Shown here: piece by piece, positions 52,618 through 64,000 of the stretch | How positions within the stretch are numbered: position 1 is the first letter of the stretch | Layout of the letters: the number at the start of each line of letters is the position of its first letter | From: Prostheceraeus crozeri | Taxonomy: Eukaryota > Platyhelminthes > Polycladida > Euryleptidae | NCBI GenBank assembly: GCA_907163375.1 | Contig: CAJQUW010006119.1 | Location: 120,642 to 184,641 of the forward strand | Reading direction: 5' to 3' | Length of the DNA stretch: 64,000 nt | The notes under the pieces: generated by a model | What the model was told of the DNA's origin: nothing | The model's input: the letters and a program-made list of their open reading frames with translations, nothing else | Database searches by the model: none | Translations under genes and position numbers: made by a program

Positions 52618-54955
52618 CAGTCGAGCCTCGTTCATCGCAACCTCGCTAATCGTAATCCCTCGTTAATCGTAATTCCATCCAGAGAACGGTTTTTTCCTAT
52701 TGAAATCACCTCTCTTAATCGCAAGTTTTTCGTCCTATCACCTCGTTAATCGCAATCGAGTATACTGTAAGTATATAGGAATCGTAGACCTCAACTCGTT
52801 GAAAAGGATTCGCATCAACGCTGCTTCGTGTCTGACAGCTTTCATTGATCGTCTTTTCCATTTCCCCTGCCGATGACTTCTACGTGAAGCGTGCTTAATT
52901 TTTCTTGGAAATCGCACCGTCACCGTCTTCACCAATGCTCTATAGATAGAGGAAACTTTCACTGTAGCAATGAGTAAAAGCTAATGACGTTTACTCTATT
53001 GTCTTGGATGCAGTCTGTGAACACACGATAAAGGATTAATACTTCTCGAAATTCATTCGATGTCCTGATAAACTGACATTGCAGTGCACCTTCCGTCCAT
53101 CCGTTTATCATGCCAAAGAATCGCGTAGATCTTACTCTCAAACAAAAGGCCCAGCTCCTGAAGGAACTCGAATCAGACGAATCAAGCCAGATAGTCATCG
53201 ATGGCAAGTTCGGGGTCTCCGCTGCATGTGTTTGTCGTCTTGTGAAACAGAAGGCTGTAATTCAGCAGCAAATTGACAAGGGTAAAGCAAGCGGTCGAAA
53301 GAGGACGAGAGGAGGCGGTGACGAAGACATAGACGAAGCTCTCTTCATTTGGATGAAACAGAAATGTGCTCAAGGTGCTCACGCATCCGGACCAGAAATT
53401 CAAGCAAAAGCTAAACGCATCGCGTCGGTCAAAGGCAACGACAGCTTCCAAGCTTCATCTGGTTGTCTGTGGCGTTGGAAGAGCCGGTTTAACATCAAGT
53501 TTAAGAGGCAGCAAGGCGAAAAACAAGACGCTGATAACGACGCGGCAAACGACTGGATTCGTGAAACTCTTCCAAAGATCCTCAGTGAATTTAAAGACGA
53601 TGACATTTTTAATGCAGACGAAACTGGCCTTTATCAGAAGGCGGTCAGTGATAAAGGACATTGTTTGGCTAACACAGAGCTCAGTGGAGGGAAGACAGCG
53701 AAAGAAAGGGTAACAGGACTGCTCTGTGCTAATATGTCTGGAAACGAAAGACGACCTCTACTCGTGATCGGAAAGAGTCGTCGACCTCGCTGCTTCCCTA
53801 AGGATGTGTCGAAGCTTCCGTGTGACTACGAACACTCAACAAAGGCTTGGATGACTTGTGCAATCTTTACGTCGTGGATGAAGAAATGGGACAGGAAATT
53901 ACGATTGACAGGCAGACGTGTTTGCCTTCTCGTGGACAACTGCTAGGCACATGTTTCAACTGACCTGATGAACATCAGTCTGCATTTCTTGCCACCAAAT
54001 GTGACGAGTTTGATCCAGCCGATGGACCAAGGTGTCATCCGAAATTGGAAAGGACACTATAGATTGGCACTGAACGACCGTATCGTCATGGAACTTGATG
54101 TCGATGAAAACCATCGCGCTCAAACCGTTGCCAGGAGCATAAGCTTACTTGATGCTGTCTACATCGCGAACGAATCCTGGAAGCAAGTGAAGCAACAGAC
54201 GATTCAGAACTGCTTCAAGAAAGCAGGCTTCCGACGAGAGGAACCAGTCAACAAAGAGTGCGAAATTGACAGTTTAGCGGGTGATGCCTTAAATGGCGTT
54301 GCAGTCCCAAGAAATATGACACCATACGAGTTCGTTGACTTCGCATCGTTCGATGATGACAGTGTCATTGCCGGTGAATTTGACGACGAAGATCTACATG
54401 AAGCTCAACAAAAGAAATGTCGCCTCGACGAGGATTCCAAGGACGAAAGCGACGAAGACGACGACGTCCAAATGGGACTGATGAACAATAAAGAACGGAT
54501 GCAATTCGTATCGCTCTTCCGGCGATTTATACAAGAAGAAGGTATCGATTTCGGAAAACCTATCAGCTTCCAACAAGTTGAGCGCACAGTAAAAGAAAGC
54601 GCAATCAAAGGACTAAAACAACAAACAATTGACTCTTTCTGTTGATGTTTTTGCTGAAGTTTTGGACATGTTAAGCCGTCAATAAAGGTACATACAAACA
54701 ATACTTATCGCGCTATTTTGTACTTACCTAGCGTTATTTTATACAATACTTGAGTTATTATCTTTAACTAACCCTACATTACGCTGATTATACTGTTTAC
54801 TCGTATATTTGACTGCGACACAGACATGCTACATATAGACTGGTATTCATGTATTATAATTACACGAAATAATTGGAACCTCGATAATGACAATCCCTCG
54901 TTAATCGCAATTCGCGACCGTCTCCCAATGGATTGCAATTAACGAGGTTCGACTG
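52618..54955. mobile_element. Tigger (pogo-type) transposon, 2.34 kb, TA duplications
   Basis: The inverted ends are cagtcgagcctcgttcatcg... and ...attaacgaggttcgactg, with TA at 52616-52617 and 54956-54957. Subterminal repeats of ctcgttaatcgcaat occur several times near both ends and probably bind the transposase. It holds a transposase gene with one stop codon. Confidence 0.95.
53110..54645 (+). pseudogene. Tigger transposase with CENP-B-like DNA-binding part, one stop
   Basis: The N-terminal psq-type HTH is TLKQKAQLLKELESDESSQ with VSAACVCRLVKQK. The CENP-B-type second HTH follows (GPEIQAKAKRIA, CLWRWKSRFNI). DDE core: FNADETGLYQKA (first Asp), RRVCLLVDNC (second Asp), and NVTSLIQPMDQGVIRNWK (third Asp). 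One in-frame TAG at 53944 follows VDNC; the frame then resumes unchanged to 54645, with an acidic tail. Only that one codon separates it from a full ORF, so the insertion is young. Confidence 0.92.
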
Positions 54956-57344
54956 TATTTAAGTTTCTATTGTTCCCAGATAACGGCGAAACATAGTCGA
55001 CGGAAGATTTGAAGGAACGAATATCCAATTTGGAAAATTATGAACGCTAGTAATTCTACTGACAGATGTGCAAACACCATTTTCCCAATGAAAGTTATCA
55101 ACCTACATTACATATGTAAAAGCTGAACGTGCTGTTCGCCTCCTGTAGCAATCGAGCAAGGAAAATGTTTCTAATCATCACATCAAATAAAACTTCAGGA
55201 CTGGGTCTTCATTAGCTTGCTGAAACATTTAGCGATCCACTGAATGCAGCCGTGGTAAAATAGCATGAAAACATCCACAGACTTCATAAACACCCTGTAT
55301 CATTAATCATTATAGTTGCATCAGTGCATGAATGAGTATGTCTTTCATGACTTAATTAGCACTTAAGGCACTTAGTCAAAAATCAATTTGAACTGAATGA
55401 AGATGTTTGATTTCCTTCGAAATTGACAAAAATATAATTTCTAGAGACACGTACTTTTCATTAAAGGTCATACTTTGGATGTTCCCGTAGACCAAGTATG
55501 ATGAAATTTGAAGTGGATATCAAAAATACGTTAAAATTACATGTCTCTAAAAAATTAGCGTCCTAGGTTTCATACTTAAAAAAAAGCATATAAAAAGGTC
55601 ATCCGCCTACTGATGTAAACACTGAAAATGAGTTTTGCCTCCTGTAGCAATCTAGATCTCCTTGGTGATAATGCAATAATACATTCGATGAACTGAGTAG
55701 CACATGCATTGTAGGTGGAAAACAGCCAATTGCAAATGTTATAAAGAGATAATACGGTTTGAATACGACACGCACTTCAATCGACTAGAAGTTGCACGGC
55801 ATATTTGACTTTAATTTAAGCTATCATTCGATTTCTAACTTCACAGTAAAGTGAAAGTAAATGCAGAGATTCCACTCGAACTATTTAATACTTATCGACT
55901 AAAAGCACCTGTAATAACTATTACAGATAAGTGTACGTATGCTTGACCACGGACGGCGTATCAGCAAGGTTGTACATGTAGTGTGAAGACATGATTAAGG
56001 CACGAATGGATATGGAAAGCTAGAGTTTGTGATGCTTTAAGAACTGCAGAATACAGAAACATTTTACCTCAGCCTTCGGTCAACCTTCGTAAATTCAACA
56101 AATGCATCTCGGGCATCGTCATTTCTCTGTTTCTGCTACACATTAAAGTCGATGGCTATACCTTAACCACACCGTTCTGTGATGCAAATCAAAAGAGCTT
56201 GGGGATGGAAGGGGGAGTTGTTCGGCCCCTCTGCTTAATGTTAAGAATTGCATGAAACTAATTGCATAACATTTCATGCATGTGCTCCAGTGATAGTTCT
56301 CATTTGTTCTACAGAAATCATGTGCTATAAATGGCAACTGAAAATTTGTGAAATCCAAATGTTTGCAATTTCTGTTAAAAATTTGGTCGAGCTTTACTTG
56401 CAAATTCACATAATGATCACGCTAATTATCTGATGATTGTGCTAAAATTATTGAGTCTATACCAGCGCTTTCGAACGAGGCAATCTTTTCAGTTCACTCA
56501 GTTCCTCGTTCATTTGACGAGTTATCTTCGTTCGCTCAGTTCGCCGTTCATTCTGAATTTGCGCTAAGCTGTTCAGTCAAATCGTGTTAAAATGTCAGTT
56601 CGCTCACTTTGTGAGACGGTATATACAGTATATAAGAGGGCTGTAGAGGTGGGACGACGGTCTAATTGCTCGAAGGTGGATGCGTCTGTTGGAAAAACCG
56701 CTTCCACAATCCGGCTGAGGGCTTTGTACTGAGGGCGGCCTTCTACTCGGAGGCAAGTTTATTGTCTCGCGGAGGCGCCAGGTAGAAAAACCTCAATGAT
56801 TTTTATGGTAATGTGCTTGTCGAATTGCATGCGGATGAGGCGTTTGCTTTTAAAGACATAATAAAAATGAAGAAGCCATTTCTTAATACTATGCATGAGT
56901 CAATAGTGCATATTGATACGTATTACATTTCCACATTCTGTAAATTTCAAACAACTTGTAAGCAGTTGCAAGTAGTTATAATTACCTGCATTTCTGTAGA
57001 ATATCGGTCGACATATCGGTACATCCCTAGCTTGTTATGCTGCGAGATTGTTGAATTCAATGAAAGTCCCTAAGCACATTTTCACAATTTGCCATGGAAA
57101 ATCTTAAAATTGATTTTGCAGCTAACTTCAGGTTAATATCTGGTGTTTTTATCAATACAGTCTCGAATCGTACTGAGCATGAGTTCAGAATATGAAGTAG
57201 CAGAAGCATAATGCCATGAACCAGTCATAACCAAACATTCCATTTCGCCGTACCTTTATCAAGAAATGTGATCCGTTAAGTGCGGCATGAGATTTACTGA
57301 CATTTTATTTCATCTAATGCTGTATATTGCTCCTTTTCATTGCT
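54956..57344. other. Gap without genes; right arm of the 50.5-kb inverted repeat
   Basis: The arm at 55593-55672 carries gcctcctgtagcaatctaga; a shorter version sits at 55137-55165. Around 56470-56640 are gttcgctcagttc-type repeats of unknown class. No coding features. Confidence 0.5.
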
Positions 57345-57400
57345 GCCTTGAGAAAGGGTCTCCCGAAACGTCGGCTGTGTACGTACATTTTTTATTCTTG
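57345..57400 (+). mobile_element. Penelope-type end relic
   Basis: The string gccttgagaaagggtctccc followed by gaaacgtcggc resembles the conserved terminal region of Penelope-like elements that codes a hammerhead ribozyme. Only this short part is recognisable. Confidence 0.35.
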
Positions 57401-57663
57401 ATTATTTAACTGCTATTCTTACGGGCATTAAAATTACTCGGGAGAGAAAACGGATATTTTTACTGATTTAAACGATTATTGAATTGGATTACATGCCAGT
57501 AACTAAAAACTCAAAAATGTGCAGGTTGAACTTCATTTTCAGCATTACGAAATGTAATTATGGGTGGGAACTTTTACGGGCGCGCCGAACGTACAATCTA
57601 ATTTGGTAGCAATAAAAAATTGAAGTGAGCTTAGCTGCATACTTTAAGGTCAATAATGAAATA

Positions 57664-57687
57664 TGAGAGAGAGAGAGAGAGAGAGCG
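57664..57687 (+). repeat. (GA)n microsatellite
   Basis: Eleven or so GA units followed by gcgagg. Confidence 0.9.
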
Positions 57688-59939
57688 AGGGTAAACGAGT
57701 AACAATGTTAAAAGGATAAATTACAAAATTAATGTCAAAAAGTATGTGAACTTCTAGAAAAAGTGTCGCTCTTGTCTAGTTGTCTGCTTAGAGATGGATT
57801 TCTTTTGAATTGCAGCTTATGTTTTGCATCATTTTTTGTTGAAAGAAGCAATTAGCACATGTCTCGATCTCCTGCAATAAGAGGTCATTAATGCAGTAAA
57901 ACGAGACTTTTCTGTCAATGACATTAAAGTCGTCCTGCTCTTGAAAGTCATATCAGTGGTCAGCAACAATTCTGGAACCTTGGGAGTAACAGCCTTGAGT
58001 CGGTCGAAATCACGGGGTAAAAGGAGGAGCCTATTGCCCTTATCCTATCCTCTACCTTCGTAAGTGAGTGCCTTCAGTTAGTACTGATGCTGGTAAGCAC
58101 AGATTGTGAAAATCTTTTGTTTGGTTGATCCTACGCTGATTGATAATGTAAATAAGCATATCTACTAATATTGTTAGATTGATGATGTTGAAGTTGCGGT
58201 CAGTTCAGTGCGCCTATCATTCATTGCAAGAATATCATTGACCAAGGATAATTGCTAGCTTAAGAAATTCGTTTCAACAGAGCCTTTTTCGATATCGTTG
58301 AAGCACAAAGCCACATGAACGAATAGCTCAGTTGGCAGAAAGATGGCATAGAGTGACTAGGTGACCATTATTTTCTGCCTCTGTCGGTTTAATTATGTAC
58401 CCATTTATTCCATTTGCTGAACAGTGGCAGACATACTGTAAATGGCTAGTATGTTAACTTAGAATCATATATCCTGTCTTTGATCTTTTGTAAATTCAAC
58501 ATTGTATGCATCTCTTCATTAATATTGTGTTAGATGAAGTAAACCTTAATCGAATTAATTAGACGACAGTGAGTGAATATTTGGATTAATTTGATCGGTT
58601 ATTTATTATTTAACTATTTCATTTTTTCTACAGAATAACTGAATGCAGAAGAAAAAAAAGGAAATTTCCACATTCCTCCTTTATTCTACGTGCACACACG
58701 GACTAATCATTTAAGCATCGGATGTTTCTGTGTCTAGTCCAGCATTTTCTTCCAATATGTAAAGGCGTTAAATAACTTCCGCTTGTATGATAATTTGCTT
58801 CTAAACAATATGACTGTGCCTTTTAATTTGGCATACCTCTTGCTTTTAATATCTTCCGGTATGCAGTAAGACAGGTGTGGAGATGTTTGAGAGAGCAAGG
58901 TATACATGAGAAGCATATTAGCATTATGCAAGATATTATGTGCGTTTATGTTCAACCACGCGTAAAGAGGAACATTTGAGAAACGATGGAATCTTTGACA
59001 TTTTTGGTTCCGGTTCCTGTTCTGGAGTCGAAACGGAACTTGACTATTCTACCAGAACCAGAACCGTAAGCAATGCCGTCGTCAATTTTTGTGTTTATAA
59101 TATAATTTGGGTTTATATGCTTCATTTTTTCCAATGAGCCGATAATCTCTTACATTATGACGTGACAATATAATAAACTGCGGTTTTTTTAGTGCCACAA
59201 AGTAACTTAATGTGCCGATCTTGGTATACCGGTGCCGTTCAGACCCCTGTGCCGGTTTCATCGGTTTTGCTCAGTTAAACACAAAAAGCTAGTATGCATT
59301 TTCTGGGAGAACATTAAATACACGGAACTCATGATTATGCACTGCATCTATACGTACATACGTGTACCACATATGTGTATGGGTATATAGGTTACATCTT
59401 TTATATGATGTGCATGTGTATTTATACGAATGCGATTAAAAGATGAAATTTAGATACCTAGCCTATAACTGATGCATCAATGGCATGGAGGGAGAGAGAG
59501 GGAGGTGCATATGAAATTAATCATTGTTTATCTACACAAACGATCATTCGATCGTTGATGCTTTGTTTCACCTTGAGAACGCAGTTCAGCCAGGCCAGTT
59601 CGTTCCAGTCATGGAGGACTTTCAGCAATGCTGGTGAAGTCCTCTCAGAAAAACGGTCTCTATTAGACTCGGCTCTTGTATCGGCTTCCATGTATTTTTG
59701 CCAACTGAACTAAAAGTGCTGGACTTTCACATGTATCAATAGAATTAGTATAGTGCACTATGGAATGACTGTGTGCTTTAGAAAGCATCACAAATTCTTT
59801 CTGCATAGTTGACCTGCATAAAATTTTTTAAAAAAACTTATCCTTAATTGTGGTATAGGCTATATAATGTGTAGTACTACTATACTCACTCAAACGATTG
59901 AAGATGTCTTGGCCAGTTATTTATTCTGTTTTTTTAATA
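57688..59939. other. Gap without genes
   Basis: A tRNA-type A-box-like string (atagctcagttggcag, 58325-58340) suggests another SINE relic. Small frames lack family features. Confidence 0.4.
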
Positions 59940-60285
59940 GATGACTCAACAGACGGAAAATAACTGCGTGTTTTGGTGGATTTGAACCACCGACCTCTGG
60001 CATTCTAGGGCTAGCGCTCTGTCAACTGAGCTATCGACGAGCGACAGAAAGACATAAGTCCTCAATTGAATAACCCGCGTAAGAAAATCCGATAGCTTCA
60101 TCCCCCAAGACAACATGGCATTAACCGTCAAGCTAAGCTACTGAGGCAAGTTATCAGTAATTCAAGGCCAGTATTATACTTTGAAACGGCGACTTAGTCC
60201 ACACAAGGATTCAAAGAAAGCTGCAATGATAATTCAACAGACGGAAAATAACAGCGTGTCTTGGTGGATTTGAATCACCGACTTG
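59940..60285 (-). mobile_element. tRNA-derived SINE, one copy and a partial second copy
   Basis: On the minus strand (60050-59960) a tRNA-like order is seen: A box in ATAGCTCAGTTGACAGAGC, an anticodon-arm region that pairs poorly, and B box GGTTCAAATCC in a proper T stem. The acceptor arms do not pair, so it is not a working tRNA gene. The head cagacggaaaataac(t/a)gcgtgt recurs at 60237-60260, showing that it is a repeat. The second copy is cut by the MITE at 60289. Confidence 0.65.
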
Positions 60286-60288
60286 ATT

Positions 60289-60561
60289 GAGGAAGAGCCA
60301 AGGTTTTAATGATGTAATTATTAAATAATATTTTAATAATAGTAACAACATATTTAATTAATATAATTAAAATAATAATATAACATAGACGCAAAAGTCA
60401 TGAATTCGAATTTCGCATCAATGAAATTTAAATTTGAATTCATGACTTTTGCGTCTATGTTTAATTCCTTTTATCTGATAATGGCTACCGAAAAGCAACG
60501 AAATTAACTATATCTTTAATTAAATTATTGCACCATTAAAACCTAGGCTTTTCCTCATCCA
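60289..60561. mobile_element. MITE-like element with internal 32-bp hairpin
   Basis: Outer inverted ends: gaggaagagccaaggtttta and taaaacctaggcttttcctc. The interior has arms at 60382-60413 and 60430-60461 (aacatagacgcaaaagtcat... and its reverse complement, one mismatch) with a 16-bp loop, plus an AT-rich tract. No ORF. Target duplication unclear. Confidence 0.65.
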
Positions 60562-61317
60562 TTAAAAAAATAAAATACACTCACTCATTTATCCCTTCCT
60601 TTTACCTGTAAAGGTCTGTAAGACCGAATGCAGGTGCTCATATTCTTGATAAATTTGGTTTGATATTTCATAGAAATTGCAGTATAATCAAAGCTATTCA
60701 CTTTTTCGTAATGAATGTTGTAATCTCAAAACAAATTCAAGTAATTTCTTGGCGCTACTGATCGGATTGATAAAACATCATCTGTTCTACGTTGTCGCTC
60801 TTCTACGTAGAATACAATGTCGGGCCAAAAAATTCTAGTTCTATATTACACATGCTCGTAGAGATCGGTGATGATAAAATGATATTATTTTACATCATTT
60901 TATTTTTGAAAAATGATAAAAACTGATACCATCAAAAATTTTTGTTCTATTATATTTTATAACCACAGATTCTTCGCATTTTGTATTGAAGCAAATTTAG
61001 TCTCTTTCGTTTGTTCTACCCATGTCCTTCCCCACTGGTTGATTAATGTGGCGAAAAGCAGCAAGCCATTGTCTTTCACACAGATTGTCAAACAATGCAG
61101 GACTGCCGGTGCGGCAAGAAGCAGATGTGACTCACACAATTGTAGCGAGGAGTCAGCAAATGTAATCTAAATGTAAACCTAATGTCCTGCAATCTAAATA
61201 TTTTAGCCTTTTTTCGTACTTTAGATGCTATTGGCCTAGCCAACTGCATATTGCAGGCATATTTGCAATGCGAGTGTTTAGAGCTTAAATCAAAACTTGC
61301 GGTGTCTAATTTATAGG
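60562..61317. other. Gap without genes
   Basis: No exon, repeat boundary or family-like frame was recognised. Confidence 0.45.
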
Positions 61318-61325
61318 CCATGGAC

Positions 61326-62944
61326 CAGGGATGGAACCGTTACCGGTCGACCGGCGCCGGTCGCCGGTCGGGTCGGGTCACCGGTCGGGTACCGGTCAAA
61401 ATTTCTGACCGGCCGGTCATGTGACCGGTCAGGCAACCGGCCGGTTACTGACTGTCTCCTCTGATGAACTTACTTTAACTCTGAAGAGACCAAGTCCTAC
61501 TCGTCCATGGCGGTCCTTCTACGATGTGTATCATTCTTTTAGTGTGTCATATGAAGATCTTCGACGTATTCTTCATACACGAGACATGGAATACCGTTTG
61601 TTACCCGTTTCTCCGGAACTTCTAAAAGAATTGGTTGACTTTTTTCGACATTTCAATTCTATATTTGATTATTTAGAAATGTCTGACAAACCATCGATTC
61701 AAAATGTCATACCAAGTTATTATTTGATGAAAGAATTCGGAGCCGCTACTCTCAATGTACATGAGTCACGTGGCGTGATATTACTAAAGGAATACTTTCT
61801 GAGCGGATTGGATGAAAAGTATTGGTCGTCTACGACTGAACTACATAAAGTTGCAACTGTCATGGATCCAACTTTTCGACAACTATCTTTTATTGAAGAT
61901 CGCCAATTTCGTAATCAGTTTATAGAGAATGTCAAAATTCATATCACATCGACGTTGTCTTCATATATTAAAATCAAGCCTACAGCAAGTGAATCTACGG
62001 TATCTACCGAAGTACCACCAAAAATTACCAAAATTGATCCGTTTTCGAATTTCCGATCTTCGTGTTCAGCTGCTCCTGTTTCTTTGCATTCTTCAAACAA
62101 ACTCGAATTGTTGCAAGAATTTGAAAACTACATGAACGAAAATTTTCATGGAATATATTCAACCAATCCATTAGATTTTTGGAAAAAGAAACAATCGACC
62201 TACCCTCTCTTGAGTGAAATATCCCGGAAGATATTTGTAATTCAGGCATCGTCAGGAGAGAGTGAAAGACACCTTAGCATTGGAGGTTCTGTATTGACCG
62301 CGAGTCGCAATAGACTTGACCCATCCACTGTCGACAGTCTTGTTGTATTAAAAGAAGGAGACATAAATGGATTGTGGCAGCTAGGATAAGTTTTTCATGT
62401 TAATCATATTTGTTTTAAACGATTTGAGAAATTTTCAGTTTTCATTCCATGATTCCGTAAAATGTTTCAAAATGAGATAGTAAGTAAAATTTTATTTAAA
62501 GATTAAATATACTTAGTAATAATAAAGACTCGTATAATGTACATGTAGTCATATATCATTTCCTACACGTCGTACATATGCCTCCTTGTAGTCAAAATTA
62601 GTTATGCTTATACTTATCTTAAATTCATGATTGTTCTGAAGGCTATATGTAATTTTACTGCTATATTTCTTCTTGATTTGCTAATTAGACCTACTAATCT
62701 AGTAGATATATTGGTACAGTCGAAGACAATAAATTAATTTGCTAATTACCTATCTAGCTAGTACACATAGGCTACTCAGATATATAAGTATCGTCATTCT
62801 TTGGGTACTATATAGGCCTACATGTAGTTTGGCATAACCGCATTTTGTATAATCAACCGGTCGACCGGCCGGTCGGGTACCGGTCGAAATTTTCGACCGG
62901 CCGGTCGGGTCGGGTCTGGAAAATCACGACCGGTTCCATCCCTG
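61326..62944. mobile_element. hAT, internally deleted, exact target duplications
   Basis: The 8-bp duplications ccatggac are perfect at 61318-61325 and 62945-62952. The ends are CAGGGATGGAACCG and CGGTTCCATCCCTG. Clusters of accggtcg/cgaccggc repeats lie just inside both ends (61340-61440, 62855-62930), probably transposase binding sites. Only the C-terminal half of the transposase remains. Confidence 0.95.
61421..62389 (+). pseudogene. C-terminal half of a hAT transposase
   Basis: About 315 residues, an unbroken frame. Signs of the family are the all-helical insertion region (LLKELVDFFRHFNSIFDYLE), KVATVMDPTFRQLSF, and the dimerisation block LDFWKKKQSTYPLLSEISRK and SGESERHLSIGG. The BED finger and the first catalytic Asp are missing, so this copy is a deletion derivative that needs help from a full element. 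Confidence 0.88.
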
Positions 62945-62952
62945 CCATGGAC

Positions 62953-63342
62953 CCTACATAGGTTTTGATATACAAGAAGCTATCGTTGCTGCAAGAACTC
63001 TAATTTTATTTTCATTGCTAAGAGCAGTAAAAGTAGCATCGTAGCAGTGTAAATCGAAAAGTTCGTTTGACTAGATCTATTTACGGTGTAGGCCTACGCA
63101 TATTTCTCTAAAAATGGTATTTTGCATTATAAAAAAACAAGATGATAATAAATGATATCATTTTATATCATTTAAAAAATAAAATGAGATTACGCAAAAG
63201 ATATTCAATTTCGAGTAAGTTCAATATTTTAGCTGACTTTCCCCTGATGCATAGTTCTCCTTCTTCTTCAACCAACCTGTTCGTAGTTTCTGATCTTTAA
63301 ATCTTATCAGAGTGAGCTTGTTTAGGATGTTTTCCTGAGAAA
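62953..63342. other. Gap without genes
   Basis: AT-rich; nothing recognised. Confidence 0.5.
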
Positions 63343-64000
63343 AACACTGAGAAAAAGAAAAAAAGAAGAGGAAAAAAAGAAATGAAAAGAAGGAACGAAA
63401 AAAAATCCTGAAAAAAAAAAAGGAATAAAGAAAAAACAAAATGGAAAAAAAAAAAAAAAAAGAACACAAGAACAAGGGAATGAAAAAAAGAAGAAAGAAT
63501 AAAATTTCCTGAAAAATAAAAAAAAAAAAGAGAAGGATCCTGAAAGAGATGAAAAAAAGAGGAAGGAGAAAAAAAAAAAGGAAGAGAAAAATAAAAAATG
63601 AAAGAAAAAAAAAGAAAAAGAAAGAAAGAGAAAAGAAAAAATGAGAATGAAGAGAAAAGAAGAGACACAAACAAAAAAAAAAAAAAAAAAAGCAAATGAA
63701 TACAAGAAAAAAAGATGAAGAAAAAAAAAAGGAGAAAATCCTGAAACGAAATCCTGAAAGAGAAACAAAACAAAAATATCGAAAAAATGAAAAGAAAAGA
63801 AAAAAGAAACAGAAGAATCCTGAAAACGAAAAAAGAAAAGAAAAAAATTCCTGAAACAATAAAAAAATCCTGAAAGAAATGAAAAAAAAGAAGTTTTCCA
63901 GAAAAAAAAGAATCCTGAGACTGAACTGAGTAAGAAGAAAAAAAAGGGAAAAAAAAAGGAAAGAATGAAAAAACTGAGAAAATGAAAAAAAGAGAGTGAA
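63343..64000 (+). repeat. Polypurine tract, about 650 bp
   Basis: The plus strand is nearly all A and G, with rare C or T mostly in recurring tcctgaaa units. The long Phe/Ser-rich minus frames here are composition artefacts. Confidence 0.95.

Noticed and set aside
59960-60050. A tRNA gene
   Set aside because: A and B boxes are present, but the acceptor arms do not pair, the anticodon stem is poor and the head sequence is repeated nearby. A tRNA-derived SINE fits better.
63221-63859. Long Phe/Ser-rich minus frames
   Set aside because: Pure composition effect of the polypurine tract; all three minus frames are open.

Overview
The window is metazoan nuclear DNA, AT-rich and packed with transposable elements. 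It looks like a marine invertebrate, possibly an echinoderm. That is inferred from the mix of elements (a Polinton, LINEs with a 2A-like peptide, hAT, Tigger and Tc1 elements, Penelope-like remnants) and from the frequent taggccta motif. The only host coding sequence I recognise is one exon near 45.8 kb that resembles the DENN-domain protein DENND11/LCHN.

Positions 2647-26102 are a Polinton/Maverick of about 23.5 kb that looks whole. Its ends are inverted arrays with poly-C/poly-G runs. The left part holds an early-type block: a spliced gene of unknown function, a mini-RING ORF, an exonuclease-like protein, a stand-alone copy of the PolB N-terminal domain and a membrane-anchored RING protein. 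A virion block follows: basic core-like protein, packaging ATPase, conserved unknown, Cys-rich ORF, chromodomain integrase, pVI-like protein, double-jelly-roll capsid and adenain-like protease. A minus-strand pair (a TATA-binding-protein-like gene and duplicated p15/PC4-like genes) comes next, then two large paralogous proteins with a WEVGV motif. The protein-primed DNA polymerase B lies on the minus strand. The right part has a small acidic protein, three 206-bp repeats, a coiled-coil gene with its own promoter and 5' UTR intron, and five 306-bp repeats.

Two regulatory themes stand out in the Polinton. Genes at both ends start with an exon made only of ATG, followed at once by GTAAGT, behind a CCAAT/TATA promoter. 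Six virion or transcription gene starts instead have an ATGCAAA-type octamer 21-38 bp upstream. The TBP-like protein suggests the element supplies part of its own promoter recognition.

The rest is transposon mosaic: a 366-bp hAT MITE (1506-1871); an Ingi-like LINE with 2A, PHD and RNase H (27.4-31.9 kb, minus); a LINE 3' fragment (32.6-33.3 kb); a Penelope-like remnant holding a complete hAT with exact 8-bp duplications (35133-38592); a Tc1-type element (39161-40562); a hAT with exact duplications and a 286-bp internal palindrome (40862-43457); an L2/CR1-like LINE (47.0-50.3 kb, minus); a Tigger with one stop codon (52618-54955); a tRNA-derived SINE near 60 kb; a deleted hAT (61326-62944); and a 650-bp polypurine tract at the right edge.
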